This document shows positions 52,526 through 61,299 of a stretch of DNA of 64,000 bases, in pieces. Position numbers and translations under genes: made by a program. The stretch comes from Thalassoglobus sp. JC818. Its GTDB lineage: Bacteria; Planctomycetota; Planctomycetia; Planctomycetales; Planctomycetaceae. Every line of letters starts with the position of its first letter. The stretch's first letter is position 1. Location of the stretch: contig NZ_JBFEFI010000009.1 in the NCBI RefSeq assembly GCF_040717535.1, forward strand, positions 62,001-126,000. Direction: 5' to 3'. The notes below the pieces were generated by a model. That model had not been told where the DNA came from and did no database searches. It saw nothing but the letters and a program-made list of their open reading frames with translations.

Positions 52526-52894
52526 TTAAACCCCCGGGATTGGTTGGACTTTCGTCGTGTTGGGAAAATGCTCAGCGGCGGTGGAAGCTTCCTCAACAAC
52601 ACTCTTCAACTCTGAGAGGTAGCTTAAGAATTGCTCGCGTCCATATGACGTCATTTGCACGAGTGTCTGTTTCGTTCGGCCCGAGCCGCTCTTATTCAAT
52701 TCAATCAGCCCACCTTCCGTGAGAACCTTGAGATGCCGACTCAGGTTTCCATCAGTCAGATCGCACAGTTCCTTCAACTCAGGAAACGGAATTCCATCGG
52801 GGGACATCATGAGTGAGGTCATGATCCCCAAGCGTGCTCGCTCATGGATCATGCGGTCAAGCCCCTCAAACGCAAATCTTCCTGACTCAGTCAT
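52526..52894 (-). CDS. Winged-helix transcriptional regulator (HTH_34/MarR-ArsR-like)
   Basis: From ATG 52894 the product has 122 residues with a winged helix-turn-helix: IHERARLGIMTSLM, FPELKELCDLTDGNLSRHLK (recognition helix) and the wing GGLIELNKSGSGRTKQTLV, then a dimerisation helix. This fits PF13601-type (HTH_34) regulators, usually repressors encoded with a membrane protein. Its start overlaps the stop of the membrane protein gene by 8 bases (ATGACTGA), and a strong GGAGGAG precedes it. A palindrome upstream of the operon (53530-53544) is the probable autoregulatory site. Confidence 0.87.
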   Translation of the reverse strand: MTESGRFAFEGLDRMIHERARLGIMTSLMMSPDGIPFPELKELCDLTDGNLSRHLKVLTEGGLIELNKSGSGRTKQTLVQMTSYGREQFLSYLSELKSVVEEASTAAEHFPNTTKVQPIPGV

Positions 52895-53507
52895 GGGCTC
52901 CTCCCGCAGAAAGCGATGGTCGTTCGAGTGTCCAATAAAGAATGAACGCGCTAAGTGCCTGACCCACGACGAAGGTGACCACCATCTCTGTCCCGTCGAG
53001 CGGTCTGCTTCCCCAAGACAGCACCGCGCTTCCGCTGAGGATGTAATAAGCACCGCTCAACAGCGTCCACTGCGGCAAAACAAACTGCGATGCACAAACC
53101 CCCAAGCCGAAAAGAATCGCCCAGAGTCCAGGCAGCATCCAGATCTGATCTTCTGCAACTTTCAGAATTGCGAAGGTGACTCCAGCACCCGCCAACAGCG
53201 ACGGGAACATCGCAAGCATTGCGGATCTGAAGAGTTTCCGATCACTTCGAGTCGAAATCGTGCGACTCCGCCAAACCAAAACCGCTCCTGCGATCACGAG
53301 ATTCAAAATCGCAATTGTCGCCCAGTAGTAAACAAACCGGGCAGGGGAGTGATCGGATGAGATCACCAGCGATTGCCCGAGTACTCCCAACAAACCACTG
53401 ATCGCTGACAACAAAACCAGTCGCGACCGATACCCACGAAACCAGGTCGTTCGACTCAGAGCCGTTTCGATCGATTCGATGCGACGAAGCGCGTCATCAT
53501 AGTTCAT
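52887..53507 (-). CDS. Membrane protein of the regulator operon
   Basis: The 206-residue protein has about six predicted membrane helices (for example LVLLSAISGLLGVLGQSLVI, YYWATIAILNLVIAGAVLVW, AMLAMFPSLLAGAGVTFAIL, WAILFGLGVCASQFVL, MVVTFVVGQALSAFIL) between a short charged N-terminal coiled coil (RRIESIETALSR) and a C-terminal tail. It is an uncharacterised type often encoded before HTH_34 regulators. The gene is first in the operon, 23 bases downstream of the palindromic operator-like site. It may sense or transport a membrane-active signal. Confidence 0.8.
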   Translation of the reverse strand: MNYDDALRRIESIETALSRTTWFRGYRSRLVLLSAISGLLGVLGQSLVISSDHSPARFVYYWATIAILNLVIAGAVLVWRSRTISTRSDRKLFRSAMLAMFPSLLAGAGVTFAILKVAEDQIWMLPGLWAILFGLGVCASQFVLPQWTLLSGAYYILSGSAVLSWGSRPLDGTEMVVTFVVGQALSAFILYWTLERPSLSAGGAHD

Positions 53508-53529
53508 GTGCGGACACCAGTTCGACTAT

Positions 53530-53544
53530 CTTTGCAATGCAAAG
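53530..53544 (-). promoter_or_regulatory. Palindromic operator-like site of the regulator operon
   Basis: CTTTGCAATGCAAAG is a perfect palindrome with 6-bp arms and a 3-base centre, located 23 bases upstream of the membrane-protein ATG. A near copy sits upstream of the FAD oxidoreductase. Its place over the likely transcription start fits repression by the operon's winged-helix regulator. Confidence 0.6.
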
Positions 53545-53622
53545 TAAACCGAATGGCGTGGATTGTCAACGTTTTACATCACTGAATAACGACAAGGACA
53601 ACGAGGCTGTCTTACATCACTC

Positions 53623-54417
53623 CTAAAGAGCACTCATTAGGATGATCCCCACAAACACGTCGTACAAAACGTGGCTGCCGACCGCGATTCCAAAACCTCG
53701 AAGACAGAAAACGACTCCAAACAGCCCACCGGCGATCAATCGAAAGACGTAGCTGAACCAGAAGTCGGGATTGTCGACGATGGTCTGAGTTGTGTTCAAC
53801 AACACTTGTGGCGAAAACATCGAAAGTGGCCCGACGTAGTGTGCCGTTGCGAACATCCAGCTTGAAGCAACAATTGCCAGGATCAATGAGAAGAGACGCG
53901 GAACGCGGCACAAACGCAGCCCGATGAAGACAACCGGAATCAGCATCATCCGGAAAATCATTTCCTCGTACAGCCCCGCCCCGAGAAACGCAATCAGCTG
54001 AGTCGTCGCAGTGACTGCTTCCTCCGGTTCGCCGCTGATATCCATCGGAAAAGAGAGTGCCAGAAGCTGTCCGAGGAAGATGAGCACCATCGCAAAGATC
54101 AGGCTCTCTGCCAGCATCCCGAGAATTGTTTCCAGCTTACAACTCCATGATCGGTGAGCGATGAGTTGCCAGGACAACAGGCAGAGCGGAGCGAGAATGG
54201 GTACGAGGAACGGCGCCCCCCATCCCACCTCATTCCCGACTTGACGAATCCAAAGGTCAGCGCCGTTACGATGAGCAGCCAGACTGGAGTGGAAGACGAC
54301 TCCCATTTCGTAAACGAGAAGCATTGGGAGAATGAACAGCGTCGAAGGCCACGGTTCTCGCGCCATCGACCAGTAACAGGCCTCCGAATTCTGATTGTTT
54401 TGCTTGGTTACTAGCAT
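53623..54417 (-). CDS. CPBP-family intramembrane metalloprotease
   Basis: The 264-residue protein has about seven membrane helices and the CPBP/Abi signature: EEMIFR (EExxxR, residues about 151-156), then FATAHY (FxxxH) and SHVLYD (HxxxB) further on. These give the glutamates and histidines of the intramembrane metalloprotease active site. Family members process membrane proteins or prenylated peptides, and some confer bacteriocin self-immunity. The substrate is unknown here. ATG 54417 is used. A short acidic open frame ends 3 bases upstream. Confidence 0.88.
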   Translation of the reverse strand: MLVTKQNNQNSEACYWSMAREPWPSTLFILPMLLVYEMGVVFHSSLAAHRNGADLWIRQVGNEVGWGAPFLVPILAPLCLLSWQLIAHRSWSCKLETILGMLAESLIFAMVLIFLGQLLALSFPMDISGEPEEAVTATTQLIAFLGAGLYEEMIFRMMLIPVVFIGLRLCRVPRLFSLILAIVASSWMFATAHYVGPLSMFSPQVLLNTTQTIVDNPDFWFSYVFRLIAGGLFGVVFCLRGFGIAVGSHVLYDVFVGIILMSAL

Positions 54418-54419
54418 GA

Positions 54420-54527
54420 TTAGTCACTACGCGAGACCGAACGCACTTCGTCGGTCTCAGCCAGCCATCGATCGACATCCCCTGATCGCCATGGCAACAG
54501 GTTGGGCTTCGGTTCTTCTCCGGTCAT
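54420..54527 (-). CDS. Possible 35-residue acidic peptide upstream of CPBP protease
   Basis: A short frame (ATG 54527) ends 2 bases before the CPBP start codon and reads MTGEEPKPNLLPWRSGDVDR followed by about 15 mostly polar residues. The frame remains open further upstream to about 54625 without a start codon. The tight spacing to the next gene and the protein-like composition suggest a real small gene or a leader; the length alone gives little statistical support. No ribosome-binding motif stands out. Confidence 0.25.
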   Translation of the reverse strand: MTGEEPKPNLLPWRSGDVDRWLAETDEVRSVSRSD

Positions 54528-55137
54528 TTCTGCCGGTCGTCGGGAGATATCAGTTTCATCGACGGATTGGGGGCGGTCAGCGAAGAGAGTGACACCACAA
54601 CCTTGTGGAAAAATGGGGAAGCCGGCGAATCAATAGCGCTAACCCGATTGCAAGAGTCGTGCATTCCAGAATGGTGCTGCGAATCGATCAAATTCTGCCG
54701 GTATTCAGTGCCGATGCTTCGAGCAAACGGTGATGACTTTCCCGAACCAGTTGTTCCACCACGCGGTCAATTCCGGTCCAAATCGGTTCGCGAACAAATT
54801 CAGATGCTTGATTGTCTGAATCTGCGGGTCTTACAATTTTTGACAGGTTCGCTGAGCAAGTCGTCCGCCCATGAAGAGAACCTCCCAGAATCCTTTTTCC
54901 AGGGACTCTACGATGAGCGTACCGCTGTCGATTGATTCCGACCGAATTGAACTGAGGCAGAAGATGAAATTCGCAGTCTGCTGTGACTGTTGCTGACCGG
55001 CGTGAGGCCGGTCGACTCGCATTTCTGCCTGTCAGAAATTGCTCTCACCTGAACGCTCGGTCAATGACCTGACGTCGGGTCGGAAAGATGCTTTGGCTTA
55101 TTCTTCTGCTTCGCTCAATCTTCTCAGGGACAGTTCC
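54528..55137. other. Divergent intergenic region
   Basis: The frames here are weak; the longest plus-strand one (54567-54935) lacks coding character. A small hairpin GACCGGC/GCCGGTC near 54996-55014 lies about 120 bases upstream of the serine acetyltransferase start at 55138. The in-frame extension of that gene back to 55039 has no family resemblance. No riboswitch of known type was recognised. Confidence 0.45.
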
Positions 55138-56073
55138 ATGGCTGCCGATTTTCGCCTCAAAGAACAACTGCACACACTGACCGACCGAATCGTCGAGAGC
55201 TATCAAGAAATCGGGAGAATCAATCATCTCGGTCATTGCCCGCTCCCCAGCTCGGCGATCGTCGTCGAAATCATCGATGACTTAAAAGAACTTCTCTATC
55301 CCGGCTATCGCCGCCGACAGACTCTTCACATGGGAAATGTGACCTATTTCGTCGGCGACTTGATCGATTCTCTGCATGACAAGCTGACCCAACAGTTTGC
55401 TCGAGCCTTGCGTTATGAATATGACCTGAAGTACGGAAAAGACTGTGATCGACGCAAGCTGATGGACTTCGAAGCCCGCGGCCAGCAGGAAGCGATCAAG
55501 TTTCTTGAATCGATTCCAAGCTTGCGACATCTGCTCGTGACGGATGTTGAAGCAGCTTATGATGGTGACCCAGCTGCAAGTGGACTGGACGAAATTATCT
55601 TCTGCTACCCCGGCCTCGAAGCCGTCACGGTGCACCGCATCGCCCATCAACTCTACCGGCAAGGCATTCCGCTCATCCCCCGGATTATGTCAGAGTGGTC
55701 GCACAACCAGACCGGAATTGATATTCATCCCGGAGCTCAGATCGGTCCATCATTCTTCATAGATCATGGAACGGGAGTCGTGATTGGCGAAACATGTGAG
55801 ATTGGAACCAAGGTCAAAATTTACCAAGGTGTGACTCTCGGGGCGTTGAGTTTTGCCAAAGACAGCGACGGAAACCTTGTTCGTGGCACAAAGCGTCACC
55901 CAACAATCGAAGATGGAGTGGTGATTTATGCCAATGCGACCATCCTCGGCGGCGAAACGGTTGTCGGAACCAATTCGGTAATCGGAGCGAGTGTCTGGCT
56001 GACGAAAAGCGTCCCGCCCAATACCGTCGTCACCATCGAAACACCATCACTTCGCCTCCGCGAAGCGAGTTAG
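55138..56073 (+). CDS. cysE: Serine O-acetyltransferase
   Basis: The 311-residue protein has an N-terminal helical domain and a left-handed beta-helix of hexapeptide repeats: [60 protein letters not shown] and [14 protein letters not shown]. This is the EpsC/CysE type that transfers acetyl from acetyl-CoA to L-serine, giving O-acetylserine for cysteine synthesis. The catalytic His in DHGTG and surrounding Asp/Asn are present. ATG 55138 follows TCAGGGACAG. A terminator at 56161-56204 closes the unit. The sulfhydrylase gene is not adjacent. Confidence 0.92.
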   Translation: MAADFRLKEQLHTLTDRIVESYQEIGRINHLGHCPLPSSAIVVEIIDDLKELLYPGYRRRQTLHMGNVTYFVGDLIDSLHDKLTQQFARALRYEYDLKYGKDCDRRKLMDFEARGQQEAIKFLESIPSLRHLLVTDVEAAYDGDPAASGLDEIIFCYPGLEAVTVHRIAHQLYRQGIPLIPRIMSEWSHNQTGIDIHPGAQIGPSFFIDHGTGVVIGETCEIGTKVKIYQGVTLGALSFAKDSDGNLVRGTKRHPTIEDGVVIYANATILGGETVVGTNSVIGASVWLTKSVPPNTVVTIETPSLRLREAS

Positions 56074-56160
56074 ACTCGATTCTACGCGTCACAGTCACAG
56101 CATTGCCGACGCAGCATTCGTCGTCCAAAGCTGCGATCGGACGTTCTTCAATCATCGGTC

Positions 56161-56204
56161 GCCCTCAGGCTCTCTCTATTTAGAGTCAGTCTGAGGGCTT
56201 TCTT
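56161..56204 (+). terminator. Intrinsic terminator of the serine acetyltransferase
   Basis: Arms GCCCTCAG (56161-56168) and CTGAGGGC (56191-56198) pair perfectly, the loop contains a smaller CTCT/AGAG stem, and TTTCTT follows. It is 88 bases downstream of the stop codon on the same strand. Confidence 0.8.
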
Positions 56205-56825
56205 GTGTATCAGGCCGTTAAAGACACTCGAATCGCTGCTTCTGATCGACCGTGCACAGAGCTGACGAGCGGACTCTTGACCCGCTTCTCAACGCAATTG
56301 CTTGTCAGATCCGGCAATCATCCAATGACCTCTGGAGAGTTCGTACTCGATCAGGAGGTGATTACTGCGAATGTCATTGGGTAAAACTCCCCAAATTACC
56401 AGATAGCCTTACAACCGGACTTTCGGGTTCAAGTCGGGCAATTTGTCGCTGTGAGGCAACGGTCAAGGTGGAATTTCGTCGACACTGTCGGAATTTCTCT
56501 TCGGGGAGGCCACCCGAACAAATCCATAAACACCGATCCATAACACATTCTTCACATCACCTCCAAGACTGCCAAATATACCTAAGCTCTATGCTCTGCA
56601 ATGTTTACATCACGTCCAACAGGCCTTACCCCCGTTCACGAATCGGCTGCTGTCAATTCAGGAGTTCGGAATTCTGAAATTTATTTCCAATTCCAATCCA
56701 ATTGACTGGACATTGATAGAGGGGGTCATGGTAAATTAGGCAGAATCCCACCCCGGGCCGTTTCCGGGTACACCCAGATTGGGAAATTTTGGAAGAGTTC
56801 TCGTTGCACCTTGGAGAAATGAACT
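56205..56825. other. Intergenic region upstream of the PEP-CTERM gene
   Basis: No gene is supported (the frame 56252-56677 is Cys/Arg/Ser rich without start context). The AT-rich stretch at about 56670-56740 has an extended -10-like TGGTAAATT (56729-56737) with a TTGACT at 56702-56707 too far upstream for normal spacing. TTGGAGAA just before 56826 is the ribosome site of the PEP-CTERM gene. Confidence 0.45.
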
Positions 56826-57467
56826 ATGAACAAACTTGGCATTTTCGCTGCAGCTATGCTCGCTTTGTCCGTCGGACAAGCAGCAAACGCTGACATCACT
56901 TTTACGCAAGCTCAGCTTGCTGCGTTGTCTTTCGACAGCGCAACCGGAACTCCAGTCACTCTGTCTGGGTTCTTCAACACTGCTGGAACTCATGATGATG
57001 GTACACCTATGGGTGGAATTCAGGGGATTCAACAGGATGCCCGATCCACTTTCGGTGGCGCTTACGACATCCTTTACGGTGTTGACGTTGCAATCGACGC
57101 AACTGGCCACAACAACCTGACTCTTGAGTTCTCAAACGACAACGACAGCACCTGGATGGGTGGCCTGTGGGTCGAAGACGGGTCCGGAGCACGCGTTCTT
57201 AGTGCTACGACTTCACTTCCAGCTCTTGGCCCTCCAGGAGTTCCAACTCGTCTGTCCGTCAGCCTCGCTGGCATCGACGCATCTGACATCGTCAAAATTG
57301 GTGTCATCATCGGAGCAACTGGCTTGGGAACTCCTCCAAGCCCTAGTGCTGTCGACACTTTGCACATGTCATTCGCACCAGTTCCAGAACCAGGTACGAT
57401 GATCCTTTGGGGAACTTTCGCCGCTCTCGGTGGTGTTCCTGCTCTGCGACGTCGTCGCCAGGCATAG
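56826..57467 (+). CDS. PEP-CTERM sorting-domain surface protein
   Basis: The 213-residue protein has a signal peptide (LGIFAAAMLALSVGQAANA), a beta-rich mature domain (NLTLEFSNDNDSTWMGGLWV, TRLSVSLAGIDASDIVKIGV) and a C-terminal sorting signal: VPEPGT, a short hydrophobic helix (MILWGTFAALGGVPAL) and a basic tail RRRRQA. PEP-CTERM proteins are processed by exosortase and exported to the cell surface or the polysaccharide matrix. No exosortase gene lies in the window. The ATG at 56826 follows TTGGAG, and the transcript probably ends at the hairpin 57721-57753. Confidence 0.92.
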   Translation: MNKLGIFAAAMLALSVGQAANADITFTQAQLAALSFDSATGTPVTLSGFFNTAGTHDDGTPMGGIQGIQQDARSTFGGAYDILYGVDVAIDATGHNNLTLEFSNDNDSTWMGGLWVEDGSGARVLSATTSLPALGPPGVPTRLSVSLAGIDASDIVKIGVIIGATGLGTPPSPSAVDTLHMSFAPVPEPGTMILWGTFAALGGVPALRRRRQA

Positions 57468-57720
57468 TCCTGACTGCGATTCAGTTTCCGGGCAAAATTG
57501 AAGTTGATACGTAAAAGAGGAGATTGGTGGGAATGGTGTTGTTTCTGAGTCTCGGGATTGAGGCTCAGTAGGGTGGTTACAGGGCACCCCTCGGCCCTGC
57601 CAGGGAAGAGACCAGAAGGTCTATTTGGATTGCAGCCACTTGAAGACTTCCCCGATTCCTGGGTGTACAATCGCTTTAAAGTACTCGTCGACTAAGCTTT
57701 GAAACTACTGATTCTCCAAG

Positions 57721-57753
57721 GCCAGCAAGCAATTGCTGGCTTTGGTTTTTTTA
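57721..57753 (+). terminator. Intrinsic terminator downstream of the PEP-CTERM gene
   Basis: Arms GCCAGCAA (57721-57728) and TTGCTGGC (57733-57740) around a GCAA tetraloop are followed by TTTGGTTTTTTTA. It is 254 bases past the PEP-CTERM stop codon, implying a long 3' untranslated region or a short unseen transcript. Confidence 0.85.
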
Positions 57754-58329
57754 TGGGCTCCTACAAAGCGCCACTCAGCCCTTCGTTCATTCTAACGAGA
57801 GGATGAACGACTCGGATTGACGGAAATGCACTCCCGATTTGAAGGACTTGATGATTGTCTTGCGGCGCGAGCAATGTTGGCTTACTCAACACTTCAGAAC
57901 AGCAAGAAGCAGCGTCAAGCAAACACCCGATCAAGGATATCTGAGAGAGACTGATCGTTTGCTCGAAATGTCTCAGCCTGAAAGACGAGTCGAACCGAGA
58001 GTGGCTCGATTCGCCGTCTTCAAACTCGAATTTCGGAGACGAATGTGGTTGGAGAAGTGTCGCAGGAATTACAAATCGCGGCTGTGAGACGTGTAGATTG
58101 TACAAGGATCTGACCGGCTGCTATTCGATCGCAACATCGCTGAATTGCGTAACACATTTGAAAGTAGACTTTTACGAATTGCACAGCCAAAGAATAGCTG
58201 ACTCTGGCACGCACCGTGCTTTAATCTTTTCTCGGTGATTGAGAGACAAAAGAATTGAGACGCTTTTGTCGCTGAGGAGTCTTTCGGCCCCTTGAGAAAG
58301 GGCTGAATTGATCGAACCACTATAAAATC

Positions 58330-58369
58330 GAAACAGGCCGAGCGGTGTGAGAACCGTTCGGCCTGTTTC
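58330..58369 (-). terminator. Terminator hairpin of the McsA-like gene
   Basis: Two 17-base arms (58330-58346 and 58353-58369) with one G-U pair form a strong stem containing GGCCGAGCGGT. On the minus strand the hairpin is followed by GATTTTAT. It lies about 100 bases downstream of the McsA-like stop codon. Confidence 0.75.
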
Positions 58370-58468
58370 AGTTTGTCGTGTCAATTCGAGCAGCTTCAGG
58401 ATGCAGATCAAGCTGTATTCACCGAACCAACGAAATCGTGTGGGTGACTGAGTTGGACAGAAGATCGC

Positions 58469-58993
58469 CTACGAAGTGCTCTCTGGAGACGGGGAATCAC
58501 TTTCGATGGTTTGGATCTGGTCCCGCAATCGAGCGGCGAGTTCGTAGCGTTCATCGTCGATGGCTGATTTGAGTTCGTTCTTCAAACGAATCAGCTCGTA
58601 GTGCTGACGGCGATCATCGGAGACCTTCGGCGGAAACTTTCCAACATGCTGCGTTTCGCCGTGATGAATGCTCTCCAGAATCGGAATGAGTTGGTTGTGG
58701 AACAATTCATAGCAATTTGGACATCCAAGACGTCCCTGGCTGCGGAAGAGTTTGAATGTCATTCCGCAGTGCGGACACGCCTGTTCTCGCTCTTCAGGCG
58801 TATCCGACTCGATTGATCCGACTCCGCCGATTGACAGAGGATCATCGATGTCATCGGGAATTCCCCCAACTTCAACGGTGCTGAGATAGTCTTTCGCACA
58901 TTGTTCGCAGAGATGAACGGAAACAGATTTTCCGCTCTTCAGTTCGGTGATATGAAGGGTCGCCTGTTTTGTGCATCGTAGACATTTCTTCAT
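58469..58993 (-). CDS. McsA-like zinc-finger/UvrB-UvrC motif protein
   Basis: The 174-residue protein has paired CxxC zinc sites (CLRCTKQ, CEQCAKD near the N-terminus; CPHCGMTF, CPNCYELF in the middle) and a C-terminal UvrB/UvrC helical motif (RLKNELKSAIDDERYELAAR followed by LRDQI). This is the McsA architecture. In Bacillus, McsA activates the arginine kinase McsB, which marks proteins for ClpCP degradation. The guanidino kinase gene is not adjacent here, so that partnership is only inferred. ATG 58993; a terminator hairpin follows at 58330-58369. Transcribed divergently from trpE. Confidence 0.86.
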   Translation of the reverse strand: MKKCLRCTKQATLHITELKSGKSVSVHLCEQCAKDYLSTVEVGGIPDDIDDPLSIGGVGSIESDTPEEREQACPHCGMTFKLFRSQGRLGCPNCYELFHNQLIPILESIHHGETQHVGKFPPKVSDDRRQHYELIRLKNELKSAIDDERYELAARLRDQIQTIESDSPSPESTS

Positions 58994-59211
58994 GACACCC
59001 TCGATTCAAAGAGATTTCCGTCGATTTTTGCAGTTCCTGCCGCAGCTTTCGAAGCGTGGCCATTGCAAGCAATGGGCGCAGCAAGACTATGAAGCTCTGA
59101 TTTTTTGCAATTCTATTGCGGTGGCGAGTGAAGTCAATTCGAGGAGACACGTCCGTTGAGGACCCCTTTGAAGTCGCTATCATTGCGACTGAACGTTTTC
59201 ACCCAGGATTG

Positions 59212-60711
59212 ATGATGCATCATACGCCGACTTTCGAAGAGTTCCGCTCGAGTCAGTTTCATTCCAAGCTGATCCCGGTTTTCCGAAAGCTCTACAGTGA
59301 CACACTCACGCCAGTCACTGCATTCTGTAAGGCAAACTGGTCGCGTGAAGCGTTTCTGTTTGAGAGCGTTGTGGGTGGCGAAAAGGTTGGCCGCTACAGC
59401 TTTCTCGGAGGGAATCCGTACTTACGGCTCGAAGCATACGGCAATGAACTTGAGGTGACTCAAGATGGCGTTACCGAACGACAAACTGTTTCGGACCCGT
59501 TGGCGACGCTCGCGGAGATGATCGAAAACTACCCGTCCGAGCATCATCATGGGCTTCCGCGATTCGTGGGTGGGGCCGTTGGTTATGCTGGCTATGATGT
59601 GGTGAGGTACAGCGAAGACCTGCCTTCGCCGCCGGAAGACGACCGACAGCTTCCCGATCTGTCATTCGCGTTCTATGAGTCGATGATCATTTTTGATCAC
59701 ATAGAGAAAACGATTATCGTCGTCGCTCATGCTCGAACGGACACCGACGACCTCAAAACGGAATACGAGCAAGCGTGTTCACGAGTCGACGAACTGTGTC
59801 ATCGGCTGCAGCAGCCTCTCGGAACTCTGGCCGTACCTGATGTGATTTCGAAAGTTGATCCGGTTTCGAACTGGGTTTCCAACTTTTCTGAAGCTGAGTA
59901 CTGCGAAGCGGTCGAAAAGTGTAAATCTTACATTCGAGCTGGCGACATCTTTCAGGTGGTGCTCAGTCAAAGACTCGAGTTGGAAACGAGTGTTGCGCCG
60001 CTGGATGTTTACCGGGCATTAAGGGTCGTCAATCCCAGCCCGTTCATGTTTCTGCTTCAGACGCCGAAGACAACACTGGTCGGAAGCTCCCCTGAGATTA
60101 TGGTCCGGGTCGAAGATCGTGAGACCACAATCCGTCCGCTGGCTGGGACTCGCAAGCGAGGTGAAACCGAGGCAGAAGATCAGGCGCTTGCGGAAGAACT
60201 TGTCGCAGATCCTAAAGAACGTGCCGAACACGTAATGCTGGTGGACCTTGCGAGAAACGACGTGGGGCGAATCGCTGACTACGGGACTGTCAGTCTCAGC
60301 GATGTGATGGTTGTCGAGCGATACAGCCATGTGATGCACATCACTTCGAATGTGAAGGGGCATTTGCGAGACGGGCTGACAAGCCTCGACGCTCTCCGGG
60401 CTGGGCTCCCAGCTGGAACGGTTTCCGGTGCTCCGAAAGTTCGAGCGATGGAAATCATCGATGAGCTCGAACGACATCGACGCGGACCTTATGCCGGAGC
60501 GGTTGGCTACATCGATTTCACAGGGAATATGGATACCTGTATTGCACTGCGTACGCTCGTGATGACCGGAAACAAGGCGTATGTGCAAGCTGGTGCGGGG
60601 ATTGTGGCTGACAGCGTGCCGGAAGCGGAGTATCAGGAGACGCTGAACAAAGCCCGGGGACTGCTGACGGCAATCGCTCTCGCTGAGGCAATTCAAGAGA
60701 GTGAAGAGTAG
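59212..60711 (+). CDS. trpE: Anthranilate synthase component I
   Basis: From ATG 59212 the protein has 499 residues and all TrpE marks: [20 protein letters not shown] at the N-terminus, the chorismate-binding core with [14 protein letters not shown] (PxAGT with Ala, typical of TrpE and not PabB), [34 protein letters not shown] and [16 protein letters not shown]. With TrpG glutaminase it forms anthranilate from chorismate, the first committed step to tryptophan. The tryptophan-feedback region near the N-terminus is present as expected. ATG 59212 follows CAGGATTG; the extension from 59116 is antisense-like. Confidence 0.93.
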   Translation: MMHHTPTFEEFRSSQFHSKLIPVFRKLYSDTLTPVTAFCKANWSREAFLFESVVGGEKVGRYSFLGGNPYLRLEAYGNELEVTQDGVTERQTVSDPLATLAEMIENYPSEHHHGLPRFVGGAVGYAGYDVVRYSEDLPSPPEDDRQLPDLSFAFYESMIIFDHIEKTIIVVAHARTDTDDLKTEYEQACSRVDELCHRLQQPLGTLAVPDVISKVDPVSNWVSNFSEAEYCEAVEKCKSYIRAGDIFQVVLSQRLELETSVAPLDVYRALRVVNPSPFMFLLQTPKTTLVGSSPEIMVRVEDRETTIRPLAGTRKRGETEAEDQALAEELVADPKERAEHVMLVDLARNDVGRIADYGTVSLSDVMVVERYSHVMHITSNVKGHLRDGLTSLDALRAGLPAGTVSGAPKVRAMEIIDELERHRRGPYAGAVGYIDFTGNMDTCIALRTLVMTGNKAYVQAGAGIVADSVPEAEYQETLNKARGLLTAIALAEAIQESEE

Positions 60712-61299
60712 AGTCGCGCAGGTCGGTTCCTGAATGCGCTGTTGCGCCGCTCCACTAATAACTTTTCGACAACTACTGCCGGTTTTGCAGCTGTTTTCCG
60801 AATCGATCTCACTCTTTGAATCGCACGCTATCTATCAGCGATTGCTCCATTGCGATCATGTCACGAGCCGCAAAAGTTCTCGCTGGCCGCATGTGAGAGA
60901 TTCCTCATGAATCGGTATGCATGCCAGATTGAACAGCGAATCAGCTGGGGCACCGCCTGATCGATGGCAATTTTTGCCGATCTGATTTTTTGGGGTTGAT
61001 CAATAATCTGAAAATATTGACCCGGATTGAACTTTCACTCTAAAACCGTCGCAATCCTCAGTTTCTCACCAAATCTACCCTTCTTCCGGTACTTCAACAC
61101 CTTGAGTCACTACCGGAAAGCCCACCTCTCTTTATCCCACCCGGAACTTCCGTTCCAGTCCGCATAATCGGCTGCCGATAACTGATATGACCGGCTCCGT
61201 CGGATCAACTGGAAAAATACGTTTACCCGCAAAATCTGGCACAATCGGTCCCTGTTGGAAGGGTCCGTGACTGCCTCCGTCTCAATTTTGGGGCAACCA
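60712..61299. other. Intergenic region before the giant surface-protein gene
   Basis: No gene is supported. A weak hairpin GGCAA/TTGCC (60966-60978) followed by a T-rich stretch could end trpE transcription. The GGGG element 8 bases upstream of 61300 is the ribosome site of the next gene. Confidence 0.4.

Larger units (their letters stand above)
57468..58468. other. Long gap with two terminators
   Basis: The kilobase between the PEP-CTERM gene and the McsA-like gene holds only short frames without coding character. It contains the plus-strand terminator 57721-57753 and the minus-strand hairpin 58330-58369. Sequence in 57760-58310 is low in recognisable signal; nothing supports an RNA gene. 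Confidence 0.45.

Noticed and set aside
54567-54935. 122-codon plus-strand frame
   Set aside because: Cys-rich and compositionally unlike neighbours, with no ribosome site or recognisable domain.
56252-56677. 141-codon plus-strand frame upstream of the PEP-CTERM gene
   Set aside because: Cys/Arg/Ser-rich composition typical of non-coding sequence and no start context.
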